NCBI RefSeq assembly: GCF_041296385.1
Contig: NC_091015.1
Location: 50,348,345-50,412,344 of the forward strand
Reading direction: 5' to 3'
DNA: 64,000 nucleotides
From: Aphelocoma coerulescens
Taxonomy: Eukaryota; Chordata; Aves; Passeriformes; Corvidae
The notes beneath the pieces were generated by a model. That model saw nothing but the letters and a program-made list of their open reading frames with translations, made no database searches and was not told the DNA's origin. The position numbers and the translations under genes are program-made. Of the stretch, positions 24,061 through 37,800 are shown piece by piece (within the stretch, counting starts at the first letter, position 1; every line of letters begins with the position of its first letter).

Positions 24061-27000
24061 AGGGTAGTCACGAGCTTTTCAGGAGAAAAAGGAGACAGTT
24101 GTTCTTGGACAATGATAAAGACCTGACTTTTCAGAGGTGCAGTCAGCAAGGGAGACAGACACTTAAAGCCTACAGGAAAAAAAGCACTTTTTTTTCCCCT
24201 TTTTACAGCCAACACAGTCACCAGATCAATAAGCAGCCCGGAGTGCTAAGATCGTGTTTCTTGGCCTGGGTTCAGGCGTCATCCCAGGCAAACAAATCCA
24301 ACTGCCCCCAACGGGTTGTTCTGCAGCAAGTGGGATTCCCTTCAGACAGAAAAGTTGTATGCACAGGACAAGTTACAGGATCAAGACATAATAGCAAGAT
24401 GAATTATTAATTTTAGAATGTTTAAAATTGCAACATCCCTTTAAAAATAAACTATTTCCAACATAGTCTTGACAGTACTCTCATTAAATGCTAATAGATG
24501 ATTCTGTAATAAACAGAACTTTAAAAATGAATCACATTTATATACCTTGGGATGTCATGAGTAACAGTGTTTTGCAACTTCGGAGTGCACAGAATCTTTT
24601 TTTTTTTATGATGCATTGACAACCTCTTCTTGGTGTTGAACAACACAATACCTCACATTATAAATTTATTTACCAAAATTTGCAGTTATTCTATAAATTT
24701 CAAATGTTAGTTGTACAATTTTTCTTTATGAGGATGCAAGAAAGTCTCTTCACACTGAGCTTTTTATTATACAGGCAGAGCAATCACTTCCATGTGTGCC
24801 ATAATGATGATAAGCCTGAGGTATTTTTTCTTATGAGCTTAAGTGATACACCACTCCCTTCATTAGAAATGCAAATATGTGGGCAGAAGAGAAAAACTGT
24901 AACCAAGTAATGTTTTCAGAAGGTCAGTTTCTCATGACCCACTCTAAGTGCACAGACCATAATCTACTGCAAGCAAAGCTGCTGGTAAAGCTCAGGTGAT
25001 GGTTAATTAAACATGTTGCTCTACAACACTTTGAAATCCTTCAATCAAAGGTGCCATGCAATCTCAAAAACAATTACAATTAAAAAATCACTGTTATCAG
25101 CTACTATAAGAATATAAATTACAGTAACACAGACTGTAGACTTACCAGTGGAAACAAACTTGAATTTCAGAGGAGTCCTAAAATGAGATTCTGCTGTTGG
25201 GACAGAGGCAGATGACTCAGCCATTAAAAATGCAGTACTGTCTCAGCTTTTTTTTTTGCCTTTGGAACAAAACCTTGCAGCTATACTGTGGGGTACATCT
25301 CAATTCTGACGCAAAAAAAAAAGCCTCAGAGAAGTCAACAACTGTTTATCGCTGCTGTTCACACAGTTCCAAGCTCATCATAGTCACTTGCTAGGGAAAC
25401 CACGATTTCTGCACATTCATGGTGTTCAAGCTGGAAACAATAGCAGAGCAAACCAAGAGGTTTTCCATGAGTTTTATATTTGAAATGCCAAGGGAAAGAA
25501 AAACAAAATGAGAACCAGGCTACTGACCTAGGTACAAAAGGTTGTGTATAGAGATCCATTTTTAGCAATAGGTAAGTTACTATGATCAGCTAGGAAAAAA
25601 AGCAGACAAACATATTACGTGAGCTCTGCAGTTTAATGGCAATGTTGGTTTTGCTCTAACAATGATTAATTACCCGATTTAATTATTAGTAGTTACCTTG
25701 CGTGCAGGGCTACAGCACAAACATGAACCAGAATTTCCATTCTCTTTACATCTACAAGTACTAATTCTGTGTAATGTGGGGTTTTACACAATGGTGACAC
25801 AAGTGTTATTATAGGCAGCTATGACAATGTCTGGATCAAATTACTTATTTATTTGTTCATTTAGATTTAAAAAACTGGCAAAACACAAGTTTTATAGTAA
25901 CTATCTAGTAAGTTATACCAGTGCAAATTCCTAGAGGTGTGTGTAAACACACAACTTACAGTGATGTAAAGCAAGAGAAGTATTTAGGGGTATTCTAGAT
26001 TGATAAAAGATTAAAGCGGTGTAACTTAATTTGGGTATGTGCATGTCAACAGAAGAAAATAGATCCCATTTAATTTAGGGTAACATTTTAAAGGCATTTA
26101 CTCAGGTACACAAAAAAAAAACAATCTGGAAACCCCCAGAAGTTGCTACACAGTCAAATTGCAGAAGAGAACAGGCTACTGCACATCAGCCAACCCATGG
26201 CCACAGTCCATGTCAGTTTTCTTAGACCATAGCAAATAGTGAGGTAACCAAAGTTAGCCTGGCCATCTGTCCAGCCAAAACCTAAGCTGATTCTTATAAT
26301 TTATCATCTGCCTGGGACAGGTGCACAGTCACTGTACATCAGCTGATGTGCAATATCTTGTCAAGGTGCATCACTCGATGAGGAATGTGAGAACAGTGTA
26401 AAATTGGTCTGGCCTTGAACAAGAAAAATAGCTAAATGACCAAGGTAAAATGGAATAAACTGGATTTTGTTCCAGTTGCTGCATTTTTCAGGGATCTGTG
26501 CTGGCATAAACTAACTGGTACTGGTGCCAATTTTCTTTACCTAAATGGAAACCTACAGAGATGTCTATAAAATGTAGCACCCGTTTAATTAAGCGTGCAT
26601 TTTAAATTACTTCATGTAACTCAGTTCAAACCACTACATTTAAAGCAGGATTATTTTAATTTGCCTTAAACTGATTAGGAATGTGTTTAAATTAAACCAA
26701 CGTATTCCTAAATCAGAAACCTGGATCAGAATACCACAAATATGGCATAGACTTTTTCTATTTTAAAATAACCTGTAGGGTTAAATGCTTTCTAACATTC
26801 TTATCAGACAGGCCAAAATTAATACTGGTAAAGGTAGTGGAAGGTTCAGTTAAGACTTCCATTTGTAGTCAAGTTTTTAACTCCCTTAATCTTTTGCACC
26901 TGCAAATGACCCAAAATGGGAAATATTTGCATATGCAAGACTATTATAAATATCTGATTTACTCATGGCTGAAATTTAGTCCTATCTGAGGAAGTACTGT

Positions 27001-30000
27001 CAGGTAACTCAGAAGCAGTTAGTTATTATCCCTGGAAGAAATTAAGTATTTCTACAGCTTCAGCAGTCCAAATGGAAAATGTAAAACCTTTTGCTCCACA
27101 CATTCAAGGACTATAGCTAATTAGAGTGAATTATAATGCTTTTTTAAAACCAATATATATTAAAAGAAGCCTATTTAAAAGACTAAAAAAAACCCAACTT
27201 AAGGTAACAAAACCAGTAAATTGTTCATGATTCTGCAAATCAGTATCAAAGGGTTTGCTGTCATTCTCTTTTAAGATCAAACTGTATAAAAGAGAATTTC
27301 TCTACGTGTTTTGATGCAGGAACATCTCAAAAGAGATTTACCAGGTTTATTGCTTTGGTTGGAAGTGCCAAAACATACAGAAAAAATATTACTGTCCAAG
27401 ATGTCCAATTTGATTTCTAAAAAAAACAAGTAATAGCCTGAGTTGCATCCATTACAGGAATCCCAATGGTTAGGGAATCACTCACACTAAAACGACAGAG
27501 CAAAACATCTCAGCACACAGAGGAATAAACAAGACCTTGATCTGGGAAACTGCTCCCTGTTGAGACTGCTTGAGATTAATCAGACTCAGGATTGACGCGG
27601 GACATGGCTTATTCAAATCAGTTTGCAAGATTGAGGTAAAAATCTAAAAGAAAACTAAAAGAAAACAGAAATTCCTCTCGCTTCAACAAAAAGCTCCTTC
27701 TGCATTTTTTTAATTTTCCATTTTAGTTGTTCCGTCTATATCTTATAGTAAGATACGAGGAAGAAGGTTTATTTTACTCTTAACATTTTTCAGTAGTAAA
27801 AAGAGGATCTTATAAAATTACCAAAACAATTGAAATAAATAATTTTACATGTATTACTAATACTCAGTAATTACTTCATAGGTGGAAAAAATGTTTTAAA
27901 GGGCTGAGAAATTTAATATGGAGGTATTCCCCCAAAGTCAGCCCATAAATTCCTCTCCTCTCCTAGTGGCAAACTTTCAAATATCCTTCATTTTCATTAT
28001 AAAGTTTCTCAGCTCGTCCTTGTGGGTATAGGGGTTGTAAACCACTGATTATGGAGAAAGGTCATTCTGAGATGTTGCAATTCAAGTGCTGGCACAGGTT
28101 TTAAAATAAAGCAACCTTCTCAGTGCTGTGATAAAGGCTGAGCCTTCAACATTTCTGGTTTATCTGCTACTGAAGCTATTGCTGATGCACAGAGTAAGTT
28201 GTTCTCAGGAATTCATACTACTCTTGGAAAATCTGCAGAGAAAATTGAGAGAAGTCCCACTGTACTTAAAAATTCACAGTATATCTACAGTTTCCATCCA
28301 TTAGCTTAATAAAATTTAATTTATTCAAAAAAAATCTGCTCTACCATAGCGCTTGTATGCCTTTCCTATTTTCACTGCATTAAGTGAAATGCAAAAGGCA
28401 GATACTTATCCCAGTAGGGAACAGCACAGAGATATTTCATGGCTTTGTAAAGTTTTAAATCAAAGGACACCATGAGATCATCCCATCTGCTTAAGTTTCA
28501 TCATAATCTATTATTATGTTTCATCTGGTCACCTCTGCACTGAGCCTCCTCTAACCTCTTTTCATTGAATACCTGTCTACCAAAGCAGATACCGGGGGTT
28601 TTGCTTCAGCCATTATTAGCTAAACTCTGGCCTTTGTGGCCCCTGCCACAGCTGCAAATTAATCCTGGACAAATGAAACAGCACAGTTTTGTGTGGCACT
28701 GTGCCAGGGCTCTTCACACACATTGCAATTCCTTGTGTTTGTGGAGTATGGCAAGGCTGATGTAAGGATGTCCCTCACAGTTCATGGCACTTGAGGACTC
28801 TGACAGTAGAAGTGGCAGGTATGCCACGGTGTAGTGACAAAATCTGAAAAGACACTTACTCCTCCTCTGCTGATGCAGATGCCATTCTGAGTGACAGATG
28901 TGAGGAGGTCCAGGACTACTGGTTCAAAAATGATCAGAGGACTGATACAACCACAGCATCTGATTAGGCAGGAATAGCTACAGAAGAGTTTTTTACACAC
29001 ATATCAGAGGGTTCCTTCATGCCTATGCAGCTGTTTGAAACCAGGACACTTGTAAAAACATTCATCTGTACTATAGCTCCAGCACAACTGAGACTAGCAG
29101 TTGGCTTCAGGTAAACGTAGGCAATTCTCCACTGTCTGCTCTTCCTCTGTCATTTGACCCATAACTGATAGTGCCCTTCCTTCCATTTGAACTTTCCTGC
29201 CTCACTGACACGACTGGAGTCTGGATTAGGGAGTATATTAACATACTTGAAGACCTTTGAAGGCAGCCTTTACTCTTTTTCAGTCCGGTTTGAGACTGAT
29301 GTAACCATAACCAGCATGACAACGCAGGTACGGCCATGCAGAGGAGTATGTTCACCAACTGCAGGTGAAAATGGATCAATATGATCATGGCTGTCCAAAA
29401 AAAGATGAATCAAAGGATTTCTGAAGAAGTTGGAAAGAATTTAATTATTTGATGTAGTCATGCCATCTTTTTATTCTTGAAAGAGAACATGAGGAGACAC
29501 AGCAGGGGCTTACTTGTCAAGTGTGAAGGAAGTGAACCTCCCATGGGGCTCAAGAAAAGAAGAAGGCCTGATGCTGAATTTAAAAAGTGGTAACAGCACA
29601 GATGTCCAGATAAAGAGTCCCATGTGATTCTTTCAACTAATTAAGTCTTTCAGAAGTGAGATGGAATATAGCAATAAAGAATAAGCACATTTCCTTACAG
29701 TTTCACTTTCTAGTTCTGGTCTGCAACACTGTGACTGCACTGCCTGCAAACACAACAAGGGGAGCCTCTCTTTCTCTTTACTTTTTTCGTGAAGTCAGTC
29801 CTTTCTGACTTTCTTTGAGGGGCCACTGAATTCTAAGACTCAAGGAAGAAATTAAGTCAGTGAGTGGGTAGGAGTGTAAAGGAAAGAAGGGGTAAGAGAA
29901 GGCAAACAAGGCAAACCAAACAAGCAAAGGAATCTAGCACCAGTATCAAAGGAGCAAAAGTCACAATGGATGAGAACCTGAGGCTGATGTGATTTACTTG

Positions 30001-31321
30001 CATGCCTTAGGACATTCAGTTCCACATAATCCACTGTCAAAGTCAATTATAACTATTACAGCATCTTCTACTGGAACAGATCCAATTCATTCAGAAGTAA
30101 ATATCAAATGCTGCCTGTAAGGTATATGAGCACTTAATGACAAGGATTTATACCAAGATACAATCAAAATGAACAAGCTGTACAAAAGAGCAAACCAAAG
30201 CTAGGTTGTGTCTCTCTGTTTTTAAAAGCTGCACTTGATTTCTCAAGGGATTATTTTAAACTAACTTTCTTCAAACATAACAGCATTAGGAAACAAAGAA
30301 ATAAATAATCTTTTTTTGTAATATGGGCCCATAAAGTTATTTTCCTAAGTCTATATCAATATATCAAATCAGACATAATTATCAGATTTTTCTAACACTC
30401 AGAGTCTGGCACCTTCTGTTGAAATCAGTAACATCATCTATCTCTCACCACATGGCTTTACCACTACTGAGAGGATGATCCACTCTTGGCTGTGATGAAG
30501 TAGTGCTATTTGAAGGAAGAAACTGTGCTGGTAGGCATAGAGAAATGCTTTGAAGAGTTTGAAATCAAAGAAGAGTCTCTTTTTGTCAAAGATATACAGG
30601 CAGAACTATTTATTTAGGACAGGAACTGCTTCATGGATCTTGCCCCACTTTTAGGCCAGATGATTGAATAACAATTTTTATTATATCTGCTTGGGTCAGA
30701 AACACCTTCCCATTCTGGCAAAAGAGGACCACATTAATTTCTGTCTTTGACCTTCCTTGACTTGTGTACATTTTCCATGTACTTCAACACAAAGCCTCTA
30801 ACATTTTGGAAATTCCAGCTGGCACAGGGCAGAGCAGCATGTGCCATCTGAAACACATGCTGTGAGTGCATTCTCCTCACCTGAAAGGGGCTTCTCAACA
30901 GGCAACAAATGAAGTCTTAGTTCTACCAGATGTCAGAGTGTCTCACAGATCAACAAAACTTCCAAAATTTACATGATGATCAACTCAATCCCATGGCCCA
31001 AGCCTGCATTCTGGGAGCAGTCCAAACCTCAACACACAACACACAAGTGCAGGTTGACTTTCTTTCATCTTTTCCTCTTTCTAGCATAAACACACAGCAG
31101 TAGGAATAGTGTACATATTCTAACCTTAAATTTCGCCACACATAATCTTCCTCAAGGAATTATGGAGTGTGCTGCACAGTCAGGTAGCCGGTGCCCTGAC
31201 ATGGGACCAGGAGGTGTAAAGGACACACCCAGAGGGAAAGGGTGGGAAAGGAGTAGGGGCTTGCTTAGCACACCCTCATCCAGTGCATAAACCCAACAGA
31301 GGTAAGCAAGGCAAGCAGAGC
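24061..31321. other. Non-coding unique sequence
   Basis: Long AT-rich stretch without a recognised gene. The part at 25900-26760 carries homeodomain-type TTAATTA/TAATTA words, a short hairpin (gtgtgtgtaaacacacaac at about 25938) and a nested palindrome at 26673-26714. Bases near 26013 (attaaagcggtgtaactta) recall an old dispersed sauropsid element, but I cannot name it. Bases 28440-28560 weakly resemble an old CR1 tail. Confidence 0.4.
26673..26714. repeat. Nested palindrome
   Basis: An outer arm gattaggaat pairs with attcctaaatc (one extra A), and the inner part gtttaaattaaac is itself a palindrome around a central A. It could be the fused end region of an old non-autonomous DNA transposon or a regulatory palindrome. 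The sequence shows the symmetry directly; the role is unknown. Confidence 0.7.
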
Positions 31322-31386
31322 TAAATGGCCAGACTTGATGATCTAAAATGCTTTTTTTCAACCTTAACAATTCCATGATTCTGTGG
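31322..31386 (+). repeat. CR1 LINE 3' tail fragment
   Basis: The sequence runs agacttgatgatctaaaatg, a T-rich block, caaccttaacaattccatga and finally ttctgtgg. This follows the CR1 3' consensus 'ggacttgatgatcttaaaggtctttttcaaccttaatgattctatgattctatgg' closely. It is sense on the plus strand. The upstream part (31150-31320) is not confidently CR1. Confidence 0.75.
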
Positions 31387-32694
31387 AAATTTCTATGAGG
31401 TGTACAGATGTGCGTTCATTACAGAGAAGAATCATGCAATCCTACTGGAAAATCAGAAGGTAAAATAGGAGACTGGATCAGATTTTCATTTCTAACTTAC
31501 AACATCTCATGGAACCAGGCCTGGACAACGATGGTGCACTGGTGCAAGAGTAGCTCATGGGAAGCAAGCTGGTTTACTGGATACGGTTTGCTAGCAGACA
31601 AACTGCTCTGGCACAGGCAGGATCAGGGAAAACAAAGCCCACAAAAACAGAAGGAATCCTCTAAAGTGATATTCCAAACAGCTGTGAGTAACCTTTATGA
31701 AGAAAAATTATGCTTCTACTGTTCCTCTAGAAAACAGATGCAACATTTGTTTCCAGGCCTTTCATTTGACTTCTGAGTATATCAACAATGTATTCCTATA
31801 TTTCTTACTTCCCTTTTGCAGAAGAATTTCACTGAAAATTGTGGATAGCAGAAGAGACTAGTTTCAGACCTTTTTACTACAGTAAAAATATTTCTACACT
31901 ATATAATTTCTTTTGCTACAATAAATCATTATAAAGTCAGCTGAAGTTCAAGATAACATATCTTAAGAACCTTAACAGGGGAAAAAAAATGGTATCTACC
32001 TAATTATACATCAAAGAGTACTTTTGGAATAAATTCTGTTATCTGCAGAGTTAGAATTTTTTAAGTGTTCTACTTTAGTAATAAGAACAGTGCTGCTTGA
32101 ATTAACTATTCTGTATAACTGTGCTCAGATATCAGGGGTGTCCAAATGTACTATTACATGTCCACTGTATTATTATCACTAGAGAGTCTCAGTCCATATT
32201 TCCCACAAAAAATATTCAATTCCTAATGCAGAAGTACTTCTACTATGGTCCTTTTTAATAACTTCAGTCTTGCCACAGTTCAGCATAATATTTTATAAAA
32301 CTTCTTTTTGAGTTAAAGGGCATGAAGTTTTAATAATACCAGTAATGTATATTGAATTTGTATTTCAGTTTTCAATTATTTTCACATTTTTATTATCATT
32401 TTCTTCACAAAAATGTCTACATGGGGGCAGTCTCATTTTCCACACAAGAATATATCTAATTCTGACATCCATCTGTCTGGAAATCTTTTTTATTATATTT
32501 GTCACAGCATATTTAGAGGTAAACTTACTCTGTGACATTTCAAGATATAACAGTATTTTCTCATGCACACTAATGAAAATCCTAAAAATCTCCTATACTA
32601 TGTTGAGAATTTGTCCTAAATCATAGATATGATGTTTTTCAATGTATTTCATGCTAATTTTCATTTACTTAATTCACAATGAATTTACTTTCAT
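31387..32694. other. Non-coding unique sequence
   Basis: AT-rich sequence between two CR1 copies. The plus-strand open frame at 31408-31776 (122 codons) has no recognisable domain and is of chance length for this composition. Confidence 0.5.
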
Positions 32695-33750
32695 TCACTG
32701 ACTTAAAGATGGTCAGAGTTGAGGTTGGAAGGGACATCTGGAGGTCATCTTGCCCAAGCCCTCAGCACAAGAAGGGACACCTAGAGTTTGTTGCCAAGGA
32801 CCATGTCCAGACAGCTTTTGAATATCTCCAATGTGTGAGACACCATAACGTCACCTGGGCCGGTCCTCAGTCACCCCCACTGGGAAAAAAGTAGTTTCTG
32901 ATGATCAGAGGGAAACTCCTGTATTTCCGTTTGCGCTGTTCTGTCCTGGTCCTGTCACAGTGTACCACTGCACAGAGCCTGGGTCTATCCTCTTTGTCCC
33001 TTCTCTTCAGTTATTTGTAGGCATCAGTGAGATGCCCATGAGCTTTCAGGATGGCTGAACACTCCCAGCTCTCCCAGTCCTTACTCATAGGAGACATGCT
33101 CCAGTTTCCTAATAGTTTTCATGGCACTTCTTTGGACTCTCTCCAGTATGTCCATGTCTCTCTTGTAATGGGGAGCCCAGAACTGGACACACCAATTGGG
33201 TGTGGCCTCACCAGTGCTGAGTAGAGAGGAAGGATCACCTCCCTTGACCTGCCTAATGCATCCCAACAATAAAGTAGCTTTTTTTGCTGCAAGGGCACAT
33301 AGCTGGCTCATGTTCAATTTGGATACCATCAGCACTCCCAGGCCTTTTTCTTCCAAGCTGCTTTCCAGCTGGGTGGCCCTCAGCATTTACTGGTGCAAGG
33401 GGTTGTTCGTCCCTACGTTCAACATAAGCCAGCAGGGTGCTCTTGCAGCAAAAATAAAAGAGTAACATTTCCTTGGGCTGAATTAGAGTGTTGCCAGCAG
33501 GTCAAGAGAAAAATATAAACACTTCAAGGGAGGGTATTGGATCCAGTATTAATCAATGGGACACACTGCTTATTACCGGCCTCCAACTAGATTTTGTGCC
33601 ACAGATCACAACCCTCAGGGCTCAGCTGTTCACTCAGTTTTCAATCCCCCTCATTGCCAGCTCATGTAGCCCACACTTCAGCTCCTCTGTGAGCCTCTCT
33701 GGGGAGGCCTCACTGAAGTCAAGGTACACAACATGCACCACTCTTAAGTG
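32695..33750 (-). mobile_element. CR1 LINE, 5'-truncated, with internal deletion
   Basis: This is the best-preserved retrotransposon in the window. Its 3' end lies at about 32695, where gttgaggttggaagggacat is the reverse complement of the CR1 tail. Reading the minus strand upward, 33081-33386 encodes the C-terminal part of the CR1 reverse-transcriptase ORF with blocks MSQLCALAAKKA and WCVQFWAPHYKRDMDILERV. At 33540-33745 an earlier part of the enzyme appears (VVYLDFSEA, compared with the usual 'YLDFSKAFD' palm block). In a full element these blocks are about 800 bp apart; here they are about 400 bp apart, with unmatched sequence near 33460-33530. An internal segment, including the catalytic 'FADDT' region, is therefore missing. 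The copy is frame-broken and inactive. Open frames at 33196-33465 (+) and 33488-33931 (+) are antisense shadows of it. Confidence 0.92.
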
Positions 33751-34689
33751 TTCCAGAATCACAAATTCCTCTCCTTTTATTGTTTATTTACACATCAATA
33801 TTCTCATTGTGCTGTGGTTAGTATTTGTAAGAGAGAGTAGGTTAGACATTTCACATTTATCAATTAGTTCATTGCCCCTGAAATCAGTGATGCATTACTT
33901 CTTACACACTAGATCAGGAATCAGCCTCTAACACCGGGAAGAGAGAGCTAGAAAAACACAAGAGCGACCAAGATCATGCTTTCTTTTTTATTTTGTTAAC
34001 CTTTTTCTTTAAATTCACTTCTTTGAGGTATCCTTGAGGATGCGTCTATGAGATGTCTGAAAGAACAGAGAATTATGGGCTGGTAATTGGAATGTCCTGT
34101 ACCCCGCAGTCCTTGAAAAAATGAAACAAAAGAGCAGGACATGAAAAGCTAAAATCACTAATAAAACAAAAGAAGGAGTGTTGACACAATAAAAGACTAT
34201 TCAAAGAGAACAGCCTTCATTGCTACTCAGCTTTGATTAAACCCCAGGGCAGGACCATCTTGTTTACTGAATGAACCAGTGGGTCCTTTGAAAAAAAAAA
34301 TGGGAAAGTTTTGATGACACAGAACTAATTAAAAACTAACAGAAAACATATACCAAATAAGAAATCATTAAGAGCAACTTAAAACTGTAGATTCATTACA
34401 TATTTTATCCCATTGCAGTTTCTTTCTTTCAGACAAACTTAATATTCAAATTTAGGTATGTTTACAAATGATTCACCTCTTTACGTGAACATCCAAAATC
34501 TAAAAAATCTTCCTCTAAAATAAGAGTTAAATTTCTTCTTTTTAAAGATATCAACTCTCAAAGCAAGAATGTCATAGGAGACAATTATGAAATCTCAAAG
34601 TAAAATCCGTCTTTCAAACGGTAAAAAGTAGTACAGTTACATAATTCAAAAGGTAGAGTAATAAAATAATAATAACACTGGCAACTTCT
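33751..34689. other. Non-coding unique sequence
   Basis: AT-rich sequence with no identified gene or repeat. Confidence 0.5.
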
Positions 34690-34860
34690 TTCTAAAGATC
34701 TCAGAAAGCTGTACAAATATTGATGTAGATGTAAGCATTATAATTTATATAGAAATTAGGAAACAGTTTCATTTTCATTTCAGAGATAAAAAAAGGCACA
34801 CAAAGGTTAACTATTTAGCTCAGGGCCATTGTGCTTGGCCACTGTTTGAAAAATATAACT
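34690..34860 (-). repeat. MIR-like ancient SINE remnant
   Basis: The plus strand shows ctcagaaagctgtacaaata, then at about 34766 cagtttcattttcatttcag followed by agataaaaaaaggcacac, aaaggttaactatttagctc and agggccattg. The order resembles the reverse-complemented MIR-type core ('ccattttacagatgaggaaactgaggcacaaaggttaagtgacttgccc'). It is more diverged than the copy at 23.9 kb, and the family could be another ancient SINE with a similar core. Confidence 0.45.
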
Positions 34861-37800
34861 GAAAATTGCTCCAAAGTCAGATGCCTGCTTGCTGGATTGC
34901 ATTCCATTCAGGAGTACTGTCTATCCGAAAATAGATCACTTTGTGCCTTACATTGACAAACAAATAAGTTACAAACTTGTCAATACAGTACCTTGGTAAT
35001 ATAACACATATCATATACAATATGGAACAAATGAAAAGGTAAAGTTCTGAAAATGGGTTTTTTCATTTTCTTACCTGCTTTTGTTACTGTAGACAAGAGT
35101 GAACAGGGTTATGTAGAAAGACTTAATGATTTGAAGAAACACAAAACAGAATCACCTGGATAAAACTAAGTTCTAGTTTAAAAATATGGCTGATAATGAA
35201 TTGAGAGGAAGAACATGAACACTTACATGCACTTATTTTTTATCAATGCAGGACTGGGTCCATTCTACAGAATTTCAACCCAAGGTGAGAAGTAATCAGA
35301 TTCTATCCCACATCTCTAATAATGGGATAATGTGCACACAGGGCAATACTGCAACACAATCAGCAACATTTAGAGACTTGCTTCTCTACAGAGAAACCAT
35401 AAAAAGAGTAATCCACTGGCATTATGCTGAGATATTTCAATAGAAAAAAGGAGAAATCAAGTAAAAAATGAGAGGCGAAACTCTTGCTTTATATGGTATT
35501 AGTGACTATTTTTATCTTTAAACTAGGATAAGGGGTGAGGCACACCTAATGTTGGTTACTAACCTGTTTGTTACCATTACACTGAACTTAGCAGTTTATT
35601 TAACAATCAAATAATTTCAATCTCATTTGAATGCGACTGTGACTCTTAAACCTAATATGGCATTTGTATGAATCCAATCTGTTGCTGAAGAAGCACTGCT
35701 TGTTCAGGTGACATTTGTGTGGAAGTAGCTTTAAATTTACAATTCTGTTATTTCCAAAATGTCATGTATTTCTAAGCAACAAGAAGAAAACCAGATCCAC
35801 GTGATTGTGCAATTTTTCCCAGTTACCAGTCCAAAACACAGTGGGAAGATAAGAGATGCCTGGCACAGCCTGAGCACTGAATATCCCAGGACAATTCGGA
35901 TGCTATTGTTTGAATGGTTTTACGTACCATCGGCGATGAACACAGTTCTTTCTAGCCTTATAGACCATGTGTCCTGGTAGCTACTTTGTATTGCAAAAGA
36001 GCTAAGTAATATTAGAATGATTCAGTAGAAAATGTTTTGATTTGTTTTAAAGATAATGTAAAGTTTTGACAGATCTCATAAACCAAAGCCAAAAGGGTCT
36101 GCATTTCAAAAAGCTATACCAAATTTTCATTTGCAAGAACGTCAGTCTGTTAATCTTTATATCAATTCTTCATTTCAGCAACACATGTAGAAGATAAACA
36201 CACCCACATACATTCCTTTTCTATCATTTTTAGCCATTCACCTAACCAAAAAGACAGATCCTGAAGTGCACTGTAGTTGGAATGACATAGATCTTAACAG
36301 ATATTTTGATGGCCAGATAATAAGGAATTAGGAAATAGAGCTATGAAGCCTCTCAGTGTAGAAATTTGCAAATGGAGAGGCTTGGTTAAGGCTGTGTCAG
36401 GAACTGTGGGAGGGGAGGTTAATTTTTTTTTTTAAAATTTGCCCCAAATTAGAAGAGGTGAATTTGTATCTTAAAAAATAAACACCAATTCAAAGTGCAT
36501 TTTTAGAAGTTCAATACACTAGATGTTTTCCCTTGTGTGTTCTAAATGCGGTACAGATTCTCCATCATCCTGTGTTTTCTCAGTTCTCTTATTTATTCCT
36601 CAGCAGAACAGTGTCAAGGCAAATCATATCAAGACACCTCCACAGAAAAAATGACCCTGTATATTCAGAAGATATTAATAAATGTTACAACCTTGATTTA
36701 TACAAGGCGGTGGCAGGGATTTTTTACATTTTGCACACAAAATTGCAGTTTATTATAAAAATTCCAACTGCTTTCCATCTTTATTACCATTTGAGAAAAA
36801 TCTTAAAAGGATATCTCAATGCATTCTTTTTTACGAGCTTTTTCATAATGCTAAGGCAAGAATATTCTCATTTCATTACAAATGAAAAATAATTTGGATC
36901 ATCTGAGACTCCAACCCCCACAATCTACTAGAGAGAAATCATATGAGAAAATGGAAAACAGGAAACAACTTCTGTATCAAAGCTAAAATAGGTGGTATTT
37001 AGAAAAAAGATAAAATCAGGTGTTTTACTTCAGATTTCATGGAAGTGGGTATATTTTCTGCACAAGTTACAACATCATTAATTTACACAATATTCAGAAG
37101 CCGGAATTCTGAAAGAGAAGCATGCAAGAAAAAGCACCTCCCAATCAACATCCTGCCAATTAAGATAATAGAGCTTTTACTATAGCTTACAGCTCAATAG
37201 AACTGATAATTAAACCAACTTATGCTCCTGAACTGTTAGGCTTTCATATCTCAGATAAGTGCCATCAACTGATGATGGGAGAGCTGAGTCTTTGTCTCTG
37301 CACCTGGAAAGCTTTCACCCAGCAGACACTTCATGAAAAGGAGTGTATTTCTGCAGAAAGTTCTAGTTTTACTAAGTGACCACATTTTTGCAAAAGAATG
37401 GTTCAACGGAAAATTCATTACCCAAATATTTGAGCATCCTTATAGAGATGAATATGTTTTTCTGATACCATTGTTCTTAAGTGTCCTTCCACAGAAAGAT
37501 TGCAATATATTCTTAATCAAACAGTTACCTGAGACAGACAGAAAGACAGACACTTTAGGGAATATGATAACAGTGCACAAAGAGGACTCAGGAGCCTGCC
37601 TAGGAGTCTATATTAAGCAGCAATCTATTATCCACAGTATGTGTAACACACAGTTTGTAGATGGAGAGTTTGGAGCAGTACTTAATTTGGTCATCTATGG
37701 TCCCAAACCGGATCTCTCCATTTTTTGAGTAGGCTGCATGGACACAAGTCTCCCAGTCCTGAACAGTATATACTGAATCCGTCCTAACTTTTTCATTGTT

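Noticed and set aside
28440..28560. Possible old CR1 tail (ccatgagatcatcccatctg and following bases)
   Set aside because: Only one short block resembles the CR1 3' end; the remaining order of motifs is not met.
33488..33931. 147-codon plus-strand open frame, the longest in the window
   Set aside because: Its first half lies antisense to the CR1 reverse-transcriptase coding region, whose minus-strand reading gives recognisable enzyme motifs; the rest has no domain.
36533..36892. 119-codon plus-strand open frame
   Set aside because: Rich in hydrophobic and aromatic residues from AT-rich codons, with no family resemblance; chance length.
37333..37728. 131-codon plus-strand open frame
   Set aside because: No recognisable domain, no splice or promoter context, and a rough estimate of the longest ATG frame expected by chance in 64 kb of AT-rich DNA is of the same size.
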